A stretch of 55,742 nt of DNA from an uncultured Holdemania sp. (GTDB lineage: Bacteria > Bacillota_I > Bacilli_A > Erysipelotrichales > Erysipelotrichaceae): positions 1-55,742 of the forward strand of contig CAJFOC010000027.1 of NCBI GenBank assembly GCA_904395815.1, written 5' to 3'. The position numbers were made by a program, and so were the translations under genes. The notes below the pieces were generated by a model. It was not told where the DNA came from, searched no databases, and saw only the letters and a program-made list of their open reading frames with translations. Shown here piece by piece: positions 25,013 through 32,830 of this stretch (positions are counted from its first letter, which is position 1; each line of letters starts with the position of its first letter).

Positions 25013-25378
25013 TTGAAAACAACCAAACTTGTGATCGGCATTCTCAGCATCGTTCTGACGCTGCTGGTCATGTTTCAGTCCTGCGCTGCCGGAATCGGCG
25101 ATGCCATGATGAATGAAGGAGGCACCAGCGGCGCTTCCGGCTTTCTGGTCGCTCTGTTCATGCTGATTGCCGGCATTGTCGCCATTGCTGCCCGCAACAG
25201 CCGGGGAGGATCGTTGTGCTGTACGCTTCTTTACGCCCTGGCCGGACTGCTGGGAGTCAGTGCTGATGGCATATACAAGGATCTGATGATCTGGGGAATG
25301 CTGTGCCTGATCTTTGCGGCCGTTTTCCTGATCTTCACGCTCCGGATGAAAAAGCAGCCGGATTCATCCGAACACTGA
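25013..25378 (+). CDS. Small four-helix membrane protein
   Basis: A 121-residue protein, unknown function, with four hydrophobic segments: about 6-28 (LVIGILSIVLTLLVMFQ), 42-60, 67-83 and 90-110, then a basic and acidic tail. The start is a TTG at 25013, chosen because GGGAGG lies eight bases upstream and the next ATG would cut into the first helix. The general pattern (KTTKLVIGI opening, MFQSC, GLLGVSADG) is seen in many Firmicute membrane proteins without an assigned role. It is monocistronic, with a double-palindrome promoter and its own terminator. Confidence 0.75.
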   Translation: MKTTKLVIGILSIVLTLLVMFQSCAAGIGDAMMNEGGTSGASGFLVALFMLIAGIVAIAARNSRGGSLCCTLLYALAGLLGVSADGIYKDLMIWGMLCLIFAAVFLIFTLRMKKQPDSSEH

Positions 25379-25419
25379 GTACAGTCAATTCAGACGGTCA
25401 GCCGGACTGCTCACCTGAA

Positions 25420-25464
25420 AACAGGGCATGAGATCGTATCGGATCTCACGCCCTGTTTTTTTAA
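25420..25464. terminator. Bidirectional terminator
   Basis: AACAGGGC...GCCCTGTT (25420-25457) with an inner GAGATC/GATCTC arm, then a run of T on the plus strand and TTTT on the minus strand. It ends both the membrane-protein gene and the superoxide reductase transcript. Confidence 0.85.
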
Positions 25465-25472
25465 CAATCGAT

Positions 25473-25844
25473 TTACAGCTCCGTCTTCCACAATCCGTGC
25501 AGATTGCAGTATTCGTAAACCGCCACCGGGGTTCCTTCGGCAACTTCAAAAACCGCCTTTGGCTCATCTGCCGGTGTCAGATGCCGGATCTGAACGCCCT
25601 TGTCGGTTTCCAGCAGAATCCATTCAATATAATGCGCTTCCGTCATCGGATGCTCCACGCTGCCGACAACCACTTCCAGCTTGCCGTTGTTTCTTGTCAC
25701 CACCGGCAGATGCTTTTCCGTCGCGCCATCGGTAGTGTTGGCGGTCAGCTCGCTCATCTGCTCTGCGCAGCAGATCATCGGCACATTGGAATCGTGCAGA
25801 ACGTAAGTCATATTGCCGCAGTGATTGCATCGTAAAATTTTCAT
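25473..25844 (-). CDS. Superoxide reductase (desulfoferrodoxin), internal start
   Basis: The 123-residue product expected from the internal start. It reduces superoxide to peroxide without making oxygen, a typical anaerobe defence in the cytosol. The desulforedoxin domain has C6-x2-C9 and C25-C26. The catalytic iron site has E43-K44-H45, H65, H71, C113 and H116, so both iron centres are complete. Three ATGs in a row (25850, 25847, 25844) follow AGGGAGG. The last gives the family-typical N-terminus and 8-base spacing. It has its own promoter at 25873-25901, and it is also the C-terminal half of the longer frame. Confidence 0.88.
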   Translation of the reverse strand: MKILRCNHCGNMTYVLHDSNVPMICCAEQMSELTANTTDGATEKHLPVVTRNNGKLEVVVGSVEHPMTEAHYIEWILLETDKGVQIRHLTPADEPKAVFEVAEGTPVAVYEYCNLHGLWKTEL

Positions 25845-26174
25845 CATCATTACCTCCCTGATTTCTGTCTTCATTGTATCGAAGCCCCGTTCAAAGTGCA
25901 ACGCATATGCCCGCATTTCTTTATTTTCCTGCGCTGCACGGATCAGCGCCTCCTTCTGGCTGTGCGTCAGCTTTTTCAGCGCCGCTTCTTTGCGCATTGC
26001 CGCGCTGCGGTTTTCACAGCGCTGACAATAAACCAGGCTCACCGGAAGATGAGAGCGGGTATACCGGGCGCCCCGGCCGCTGCGGTGCATCCGAAGACGA
26101 CGCGCAAGGTCGTAAGTCCAGCCGGTATATACGCTGCCATCCCCACAGCGCAGCATGTAAACCCAGGCCGCCAT
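25473..26174 (-). CDS. GIY-YIG domain (UPF0213-like) joined in frame to superoxide reductase
   Basis: One uninterrupted frame of 233 residues. Residues 1-85 are a GIY-YIG endonuclease-like domain of the UPF0213/YazA type (VYMLRC, YTGWT, RRLRMH, ARYTR, and the metal-binding E in MRKEAALKKL), a family of unknown cellular role. Residues 111-233 are a complete class I superoxide reductase. No stop separates them. The linker (about 86-110) is encoded by what looks like the promoter and ribosome-binding site of the reductase. The ATG at 26174 shares one base with the permease TGA, so the frame is coupled to the ABC operon. A GTG at 26177 is an alternative start. Confidence 0.75.
   Translation of the reverse strand: MAAWVYMLRCGDGSVYTGWTYDLARRLRMHRSGRGARYTRSHLPVSLVYCQRCENRSAAMRKEAALKKLTHSQKEALIRAAQENKEMRAYALHFERGFDTMKTEIREVMMMKILRCNHCGNMTYVLHDSNVPMICCAEQMSELTANTTDGATEKHLPVVTRNNGKLEVVVGSVEHPMTEAHYIEWILLETDKGVQIRHLTPADEPKAVFEVAEGTPVAVYEYCNLHGLWKTEL
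25853..25901 (-). promoter_or_regulatory. Internal promoter and RBS of the superoxide reductase
   Basis: TTGCAC (25901-25896), a 17-base spacer and TACAAT (25878-25873) on the minus strand, then AGGGAGG (25859-25853). All of it lies inside the open frame that continues from the GIY-YIG domain. Confidence 0.7.
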
Positions 26175-29100
26175 CACTCTACCGATTTCAGCGATTCCAC
26201 CATCGGAATCGCTTTCAGCTTCGGCTTCATCGCCTGATTCACAATGATCGCAAACAGCACGGTGATCACTACGGAAATCACATAACTGATCAGATTGATG
26301 TTGCGGCCAAACATGATGTTGTCCAGTTCCACCACCACCATGATCGTCAGATGCAGCGCCTTGCCCAGAAAGATCCCTGCCGCTGCGCCGACCAGCGTCA
26401 GAATGATATTCTCCTTGTACACATAGGCGTTGACTTCCTTGTCGTGAAAGCCCAGGACTTTCAGCGTCGCGATTTCCCGCAGTCGTTCACTGATATTGAC
26501 GTTGGTCAGATTGTACAGAACGACAAAGGCCAGCGCTCCGGCAGACAGGATCAGCACGACAACAATGTAGTTCAGACTTTCGATCATCCCCTCGAAGTTA
26601 TCCCGGATCGAAGTATAGAACGAGACGGTATTCACTTCGTCCACTGCGGAAATCACCCGGGCTGCCGCCGCGTCATCGTGGCTGTAGGCTTCGCTGACCC
26701 TGACCAGCAGCGTGTTGGTCTGCGCCCGCAGATCAAACGTGCTGCGGTAGCCGGCGCTGGTCATGTAGACGTAGTTGTTGATATAGTTTTCCGCGATTCC
26801 GGTGATTTCCACGCTGCGGCGAATGCCGTCTTCGTTTTCCAGTTCGATTTCATCGCCGGTTTTCAAGCCGAGATCATTCGCCATCCGTTCGGTAATGATC
26901 GCACCGGAAGAAGTCAGATTCAGCGGGGTTTGCGAGGTGCGGGTGTGCAGATGAATGAATTCAGTGAAACGATCAGTATCCTCGGTCACCATCAGCGTAA
27001 CCTCTTTCTGCTGATCGCCTTCGATAACCTGCGCATTGGTTGAATACACCGCCAGTACATCATCAATTTCATCGCTGTCCTTTAGTTGCTGGACAATTTC
27101 GCTTTTGCGCTCCTCGCTGACATCCGCCTGCAGAGAAACGGTTCCGTCATACCGGAAAATGCTGCCAAACTGTGCGTCAACGATCGTACTGATTGAATCC
27201 TTGATGCCAAATCCCGCGATCAGCAGCGCCGTGCATCCGGAAATGCCGATGACCGTCATGAAAAACCGTTTTTTATAGCGGAAAATGTTCCGCGCCGTCA
27301 CCTTGGAAGTGAAGGAAAGCCGCGACCACAGCCAGTGAATCCGTTCCAGCAGAATTTTCTTGCCCAGCTTCGGCGCCTTGGGTCTCATCAGCAGCGCCGG
27401 CGTCTCAGTCAGATCACGATAGCAGGCGCTGAACGCCGCCAGTGTGGTCACCAGTACCGAAATCAGCGTAGAAACAATCATCAGCGGCAGCTGCAACGTG
27501 AACTGCACCGGCGGCAGAATGTACATCATATTCCAGGCGGTGTAGATAATGGCCGGGAAAGCAAACATGCCGAAAGCCAGACCGAGCAGGCTGCCGAAAA
27601 AACTGGCCACCGCGGCATAGAAAACATATTTGAAGGCTATCGCCGCAGTGGAGTAGCCCAGCGCCTTCATCGTGCCGATCTGCGAACGTTGTTCATCGAC
27701 CATGCGCGTCATCGTCGTCAGGCAGACCAAAGCCGCGACCAGAAAGAAGAATACCGGAAAGACGGCGGAGATCGCTTCCATCCGGTCCGCCGCGCCCTTG
27801 TAATCCATGTAGCTGTAATGCGATTCACGATCCAGCACATACCACTGGGCTTCCTCGATCTGATCGATTTCGTTCTGCGCCCGCACCAGTTCCTCACGGG
27901 CATCTTCCAACTGAGCTTCCCCTTCTGCCTGCTGAGTCTGCAGCTCCTGCTGTCCCTGCTGATAATCAATGCGGGCCTGCGCCAGCTGCGCCTCCGCCTT
28001 GGCAAACTGCTGCTGCGCCTGTTGTTTGCCGGCGGCCAGTTCCGCTTCCCCTTCGCTGATCTGCGTTTGCGCGGATTCAATCTGAGCCTGCAGGGCATCC
28101 AGCATCTGCCGCGCGGAAGCCAGGCCCTGATCGATCAGAGTGATCGTCGCCTGATAGCGCTGCACGTCACTGTCTGCCGCCGTCGCTTCGCTTTGCGCCT
28201 GCTGCAAAGCGGCAAAGGCAGCAGCCAGATCCGTTTCCAGCGTCGGATATTGATTGCGAAGCTGTTCCAGCGTCGTGTTGTTAGCGCTGATCTGCTGTTC
28301 ATTGGCCTGAATCTGCTCACTGATCTTACGATATTCCTCCGAATCCGGATTCAGCTCAGCCAGCTGCTGCTGCAGCGTCTGATTGGCCTGCTGCAGTTCC
28401 TCATTGCTCTGCTGCAGATCCAGAATCTGCTGATTCACCGCCGCCAGGGCGTCATAATCGCTCTGTGCCTGCTGCAAAGCGGCATTTTTCTCGCTTTGAA
28501 CGATCAGCGCCTCATCCAGCAGCTGCTGGGTTTCCTCGCGCTGCCGGATAGCCTCGGCATTGCCTTCCAGATAAGCCTGTTCAGCCTGATCCGCCTGCTG
28601 CTGCAGCTGCGCTACCTGTTCCTTGCTCGTATCGATCTGCTGCTGCGCGTTGTCAAACTGCAGCTCAGCCAGGTCCTTGTTGTTCTGTAACGTAAGCTCG
28701 CCGCTGAGAATTTCCAGGCGGCCCTCTTCCAGTTTCTGCTGCGCATCCGCAATCTGCGTATTGAATTCCTCCAGCGATTGCTGATACTGAGCGTAGCCTT
28801 CGTCATACTGCTGCTGAGCCTCGCTCAGAATATCCTCGCGGCGAATATCCGAACGCTCAATGCCCAGCGTCTGCAGATTGCTGGTCAGCGGTTCGATATA
28901 ATCGAAATAATCCTGCTGATAACTGTTAAAATCCACCGCGCCGGAAGCAGTGAGATACACTTCCGTATACACCTCCATGCTGAAATCGGTCATCGGCACA
29001 AAGGCATACAATCCCACGCTGCCATCGCCGATCGTACTGGTTCCCTTTTCATAGGAAAGATAATACGGCGTGTTGACCTTTCCGACGATCGTATACGTTG

Positions 29101-29620
29101 TAGTGCGGAAAGAATCGGCGATATCCTCTCCATCGCCGGAACGCAGCGTAATCGTATCGCCAATCTCCAGACTGTTTTCCATGATTTTGCCTGATTCGAT
29201 CACGCATTCTCCGCTTTTTTCCGGCAGTCGGCCCTCGACCACCTTCAGCTGATTGATATAGTCCGGATCCGTGCTGTCCAGATGATCCAGATTCAACGAA
29301 TGAACCCGCAATACAGTTTCGCTGTCGCCGATGCTGACCAGCACATCCGCGCTGTAGGCCGGCATGACCCCTTCAATTCCTTCCAGCTGACGCAGCGCGC
29401 TGACATCCTCCTCTGTCATGCCGAAGTTGGAAAGAACGCGGTAGTCCATCAGATTGTAATCGTCAAAATAGCGGTCGGCCGTATATTGCATCGTCGGTGC
29501 GGAAGCCATCAGTCCGGCAAAAAAGGCCACGCCGATGGCAACGATAGCAAAAATGGAGAAAAAACGTCCCCGGCTTTTACGAATCTCCCGGAATGTATCT
29601 TTCAGTATCGTGTTCTTCAT
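26174..29620 (-). CDS. ABC transporter permease, FtsX/MacB type with long coiled coil
   Basis: An 1148-residue membrane protein of the large two-unit FtsX-like permease type. It has an N-terminal helix (about 18-40) and an extracytoplasmic MacB-like domain (about 45-260). A glutamine-rich coiled coil of about 325 residues (265-592) follows, then a first FtsX helix bundle (about 617-740). A second anchor (about 790), a second external domain, and a C-terminal FtsX bundle (about 1020-1140) end with KLKAIPMVESLKSVE. Such permeases do not always transport: many transmit force to extracellular partners or export peptides and lipoproteins. It follows the ATPase gene after one base, and a TetR gene heads the operon. 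Confidence 0.9.
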   Translation of the reverse strand: MKNTILKDTFREIRKSRGRFFSIFAIVAIGVAFFAGLMASAPTMQYTADRYFDDYNLMDYRVLSNFGMTEEDVSALRQLEGIEGVMPAYSADVLVSIGDSETVLRVHSLNLDHLDSTDPDYINQLKVVEGRLPEKSGECVIESGKIMENSLEIGDTITLRSGDGEDIADSFRTTTYTIVGKVNTPYYLSYEKGTSTIGDGSVGLYAFVPMTDFSMEVYTEVYLTASGAVDFNSYQQDYFDYIEPLTSNLQTLGIERSDIRREDILSEAQQQYDEGYAQYQQSLEEFNTQIADAQQKLEEGRLEILSGELTLQNNKDLAELQFDNAQQQIDTSKEQVAQLQQQADQAEQAYLEGNAEAIRQREETQQLLDEALIVQSEKNAALQQAQSDYDALAAVNQQILDLQQSNEELQQANQTLQQQLAELNPDSEEYRKISEQIQANEQQISANNTTLEQLRNQYPTLETDLAAAFAALQQAQSEATAADSDVQRYQATITLIDQGLASARQMLDALQAQIESAQTQISEGEAELAAGKQQAQQQFAKAEAQLAQARIDYQQGQQELQTQQAEGEAQLEDAREELVRAQNEIDQIEEAQWYVLDRESHYSYMDYKGAADRMEAISAVFPVFFFLVAALVCLTTMTRMVDEQRSQIGTMKALGYSTAAIAFKYVFYAAVASFFGSLLGLAFGMFAFPAIIYTAWNMMYILPPVQFTLQLPLMIVSTLISVLVTTLAAFSACYRDLTETPALLMRPKAPKLGKKILLERIHWLWSRLSFTSKVTARNIFRYKKRFFMTVIGISGCTALLIAGFGIKDSISTIVDAQFGSIFRYDGTVSLQADVSEERKSEIVQQLKDSDEIDDVLAVYSTNAQVIEGDQQKEVTLMVTEDTDRFTEFIHLHTRTSQTPLNLTSSGAIITERMANDLGLKTGDEIELENEDGIRRSVEITGIAENYINNYVYMTSAGYRSTFDLRAQTNTLLVRVSEAYSHDDAAAARVISAVDEVNTVSFYTSIRDNFEGMIESLNYIVVVLILSAGALAFVVLYNLTNVNISERLREIATLKVLGFHDKEVNAYVYKENIILTLVGAAAGIFLGKALHLTIMVVVELDNIMFGRNINLISYVISVVITVLFAIIVNQAMKPKLKAIPMVESLKSVE

Positions 29621-29621
29621 T

Positions 29622-30326
29622 TTACCACTCGATGCTTTCTACCGGCTGAGGATGCTCGTTAACTGTAATCGAATCGATCAGACCGCTTTTGACACGAATC
29701 ACCTTGTCGCCCATCGGCGCCAGCGCCAGATTGTGCGTGATGACAACGACGGTCATCTGGTTCTGTCGGCACGTATCCTGTAACAGCTTGAGAATGGCCT
29801 TACCGGTCTTATAATCCAGCGCGCCGGTCGGCTCGTCGCACAGCAGCAGTTTCGGATTTTTGGCCAGCGCCCGCGCAATCGCTACCCGCTGTTGTTCACC
29901 GCCGGAAAGCTGAGCAGGAAAATTGTTTTTCCTTTCCCGCAACCCCACCGCTTCAATCGTCGCGTCAATATCCAGCGGATTCTTGCAGATCTGCGTCGCC
30001 AGCTCCACGTTTTCCTTGGCGGTCAGATTCTGTACCAGATTGTAGAACTGGAAGACAAAACCGATATCCAGCCGCCGGTAATCGCAAAGCTCACGGGCGT
30101 TCATCCGGCTGACTTCCGCGCCATCGACAAAAATGTTGCCGCTGGTGCACGTATCCATGCCGCCCAGAATGTTCAGAATCGTACTCTTGCCGGCTCCGGA
30201 AGCGCCGGCGATTACAACGAATTCCCCGCGTTGGATCGTAAAACTGACCCCTGCCAGCGCCGGGATTTCCACTTCGCCCATCTTGTATATTTTTTTAACA
30301 TCCTGAAATTCAATGAACTCGCTCAT
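29622..30326 (-). CDS. ABC transporter ATP-binding protein (MacB/LolD type)
   Basis: A 234-residue ATPase that powers the adjacent permease at the inner face of the membrane. Walker [10 protein letters not shown], the Q-loop region VFQFYNL, the signature [15 protein letters not shown], Walker [13 protein letters not shown] and the switch histidine in VVITHN are all intact. The PTGALD ending is characteristic of MacB/LolD/FtsE-type ATPases. The start ATG overlaps the TGA of the TetR gene (ATGA). The order is regulator, ATPase, permease, then GIY-YIG/superoxide reductase. Confidence 0.93.
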   Translation of the reverse strand: MSEFIEFQDVKKIYKMGEVEIPALAGVSFTIQRGEFVVIAGASGAGKSTILNILGGMDTCTSGNIFVDGAEVSRMNARELCDYRRLDIGFVFQFYNLVQNLTAKENVELATQICKNPLDIDATIEAVGLRERKNNFPAQLSGGEQQRVAIARALAKNPKLLLCDEPTGALDYKTGKAILKLLQDTCRQNQMTVVVITHNLALAPMGDKVIRVKSGLIDSITVNEHPQPVESIEW

Positions 30327-30955
30327 CTCTCTGCTCCTTTCTCAAAACGGCCAAGCATGGTCACAAACAAATCGAAATAGGCTTGCAAGACCGCGGTCAG
30401 CTGCCCGCGGTCCAGCGGCAGCGAATCCCATGTAAACATTTCCCGCATACCCTGGCACAACGCCGCGGAAAGCATGCGGCACAGCGTCTGCATCTGTCCC
30501 TGCGGCAGCAAGAGGTTCTCCCATTCCCGCCACAGCACTTCCAGCAGATGAGAAAACCAGAGCGCAATCTGATCGCTGATACTGCTGTGAAGCATCAGAA
30601 TCCGCATTTCCTGCGGCATCTCAAAATAAAGATCGACGATCTGTCCGGCCAAAACAGCCATCCTGTCCTGCAGATCCTGACAGGTCATTCCTACCTGCGC
30701 GTTAACCTGCCGCAGCGTCACCCGGTCATCCGTCAGCTCGCGTACCAGCGCATCCAGCCGCTGCAAAGCCGGTTCGGTAATCACCCGGATCAGCTCATCC
30801 TTGTTTTTGAAATAACGATACAGATTACCGACGGTCATCTGCGCCTGCTGGGCAATGCGGCGCATGGAAGCATCGCGGTATCCGTACTGCAGCAGCTCCT
30901 GCCTGGCCGCACTCAGAATTCTGCTGCGCTGAGCTTCTTTCAGTACCTGCGCCAT
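30323..30955 (-). CDS. TetR/AcrR-family transcriptional regulator
   Basis: A 210-residue repressor-type protein. The HTH is at about 14-56 (ARQELLQYGYRDASMRRIAQQAQMTVGNLYRYFKNKDEL region), followed by an all-helical ligand-binding and dimerisation domain. The ATG at 30955 is set by a CGGAGG site; the open frame continues upstream only through the promoter. It heads the ABC operon and probably represses its own promoter at 30984-31012. The inducing ligand is unknown. Exported toxic compounds are usual for this family. Confidence 0.9.
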   Translation of the reverse strand: MAQVLKEAQRSRILSAARQELLQYGYRDASMRRIAQQAQMTVGNLYRYFKNKDELIRVITEPALQRLDALVRELTDDRVTLRQVNAQVGMTCQDLQDRMAVLAGQIVDLYFEMPQEMRILMLHSSISDQIALWFSHLLEVLWREWENLLLPQGQMQTLCRMLSAALCQGMREMFTWDSLPLDRGQLTAVLQAYFDLFVTMLGRFEKGAER

Positions 30956-30966
30956 AGTAAACCTCC

Positions 30967-31012
30967 GTTCATTATTCATGTATAATATACGGGTGTTCAT
31001 TTTCTTTGTCAA
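30967..31012 (-). promoter_or_regulatory. Sigma-A promoter of the TetR-ABC operon with GTTCATT repeats
   Basis: TTGACA (31012-31007), a 17-base spacer and TATATT (30989-30984). Two direct copies of GTTCATT on the plus strand (30967-30973 and 30995-31001), 28 bases apart, flank the -10 and could be operator halves. Confidence 0.7.
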
Positions 31013-31093
31013 CCCGTCGCACCACAACAAAATCGCCCGATTGTCAAAGAAGAAAAAACCGTCTTTTCCAAACGGAAAAAAACGGTCAGAAAA

Positions 31094-32830
31094 CTAAAGC
31101 GCCGTGCTGAACTGGCTGTGGTACAGCTGCCAGTAAAACCCATGCTGCCGCAACAGCTCATGGTGCGTGCCGCGCTCCACCACCTTCCCCTGATTCATCA
31201 CCAGAATCACGTCTGCCTGTTCAATGGTCGACAACCGATGCGCGACGATCAAGCTTGTCCGATGCGCCATCATCCGGTCAAAGGCTGACTGCACCAGCAG
31301 TTCGGTACGGGTATCGATCGAACTGGTCGCCTCATCGAGAATCAGAATCTTCGGATCACACAGCATCACCCGCGCAATGCACAGCAGCTGACGCTGTCCC
31401 TGGGACAAACTGACGTTCTCATCGAGTACCGTATCATATCCATCGGCCAGCTGACGGATAAAGAAATCCAGATGAGCGTCACAGGCAGCTTGTTTTACCT
31501 GCTGCCTTGTGGCATCCGGACGGCCATAAGCAATGTTATCGTGAACCGTTCCGCGAAAGATCCAGGAATCCTGCAGCACCATACCAAAACAGCGGCGCAA
31601 ATCATGACGCGACAACCGGCGGGTATCCACCCCATCCAGAAGGATCTGCCCCTGCTGAATCTCATAAAACCGCATCAGCAGATTGATCAGCGTCGTTTTA
31701 CCGCAGCCGGTCGGCCCGACAATAGCGATTTTCTGTCCTGCTCTGACTTCCAGGCAGAAATCGTCGATCAGCGGCGTATCCGGACGATAGCGGAATCCGA
31801 CATGCTGCAACGACAGCGTGCCGGTACACCCATGTAACGGCAGCGGATCTTTTCCCGTTTCTTCCAGCGGAAGATCCAGCAGCCGGCACACCCGCTGCAA
31901 TGAAGAAAAGGCCGCCTGCAGTTCGGTAGCTACGCCGCTGATTTCATTGAACGGGCGGGTATACTGGCTGGCATAGCTGAGAAACGAAGACAGCTGACCG
32001 ACGCTGATCCCGCCCTGGAGGGCTATTCCTGCCCCCAGGATGCCGACTGCTCCGTAAACGAGGTTGTTGACAAAGCGGGTACAGGGATTGGTCAGCGAGG
32101 AAAACAGCTGTACCCGCACTCCTACCTGCCTGAGTTCTTCATTCAGCTGATCAAATTGCTGCTGCGCCAAAGACTGATGATTATAGGCGGCGACGATCTG
32201 CTGGTGAGAGATCATTTCCTGCGCAAACCCGCTCAGTCTTCCCCGCAGGGCAGCCTGGCGTTTGAACAGCGCAGAAGTGCGAGAGGCAATCAGTGAAGCG
32301 ACCACCATCGACAACGGCGTCATCAAAACAACGACCAGCGCGATCAGCGGATGAATGGATACCATCAGTCCCAACGTACCGAAAATGGTGATCACCCCGC
32401 CAAACAGCTGGGTTGCCCCCTGCAGCAGGCCATCAGAAATCACATCGATATCGTTAACCAACGTGTTCATGAAATCGCCCTGCTGACCCTGATCCAGCGT
32501 GTTGAGCGGCAGACGATGAAACCGACTGAAGCACAGCTTGCGCAAGTCTCTCACAGTACGGGCACAGCCGGCATTCAGACACAACGCGGACGCATACTGA
32601 AACAGCGCTCCGCACGCAACAATCATCGCCAGCATAACAAGATGACGCATCACGACGGCAAAATTCCCCTGTCCTTTCACCGCAATCACATCCAGCGTCT
32701 GACCGATCACCACCGGCGCCCACAGCGTCATCATCACCTGCAGCGCCGATAATACCAGCGCACCGATCAGCAGAAAACGGTAAGGTCCGCTCAGCGCCAG
32801 AAGACGGTGCAGCGCTTCGCTTTTTTTCAT
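31094..32830 (-). CDS. ABC exporter half-transporter, catalytic subunit
   Basis: A 578-residue ABCB-type half-exporter: six transmembrane helices (about 1-310) then a nucleotide-binding domain. Walker A is GPTGCGKTT, the signature is LSQGQRQLL, Walker B ends ILDEATSSID with the catalytic glutamate, and the switch is AHRLST. All are canonical. It pairs with the upstream half-exporter, whose site is degenerate, to form a heterodimeric multidrug- or peptide-type exporter (BmrCD or TM287/288 style). The ATG at 32830 overlaps the partner TGA (ATGA); GGGAGGGATC is the RBS. Substrate unknown. Confidence 0.93.
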   Translation of the reverse strand: MKKSEALHRLLALSGPYRFLLIGALVLSALQVMMTLWAPVVIGQTLDVIAVKGQGNFAVVMRHLVMLAMIVACGALFQYASALCLNAGCARTVRDLRKLCFSRFHRLPLNTLDQGQQGDFMNTLVNDIDVISDGLLQGATQLFGGVITIFGTLGLMVSIHPLIALVVVLMTPLSMVVASLIASRTSALFKRQAALRGRLSGFAQEMISHQQIVAAYNHQSLAQQQFDQLNEELRQVGVRVQLFSSLTNPCTRFVNNLVYGAVGILGAGIALQGGISVGQLSSFLSYASQYTRPFNEISGVATELQAAFSSLQRVCRLLDLPLEETGKDPLPLHGCTGTLSLQHVGFRYRPDTPLIDDFCLEVRAGQKIAIVGPTGCGKTTLINLLMRFYEIQQGQILLDGVDTRRLSRHDLRRCFGMVLQDSWIFRGTVHDNIAYGRPDATRQQVKQAACDAHLDFFIRQLADGYDTVLDENVSLSQGQRQLLCIARVMLCDPKILILDEATSSIDTRTELLVQSAFDRMMAHRTSLIVAHRLSTIEQADVILVMNQGKVVERGTHHELLRQHGFYWQLYHSQFSTAL

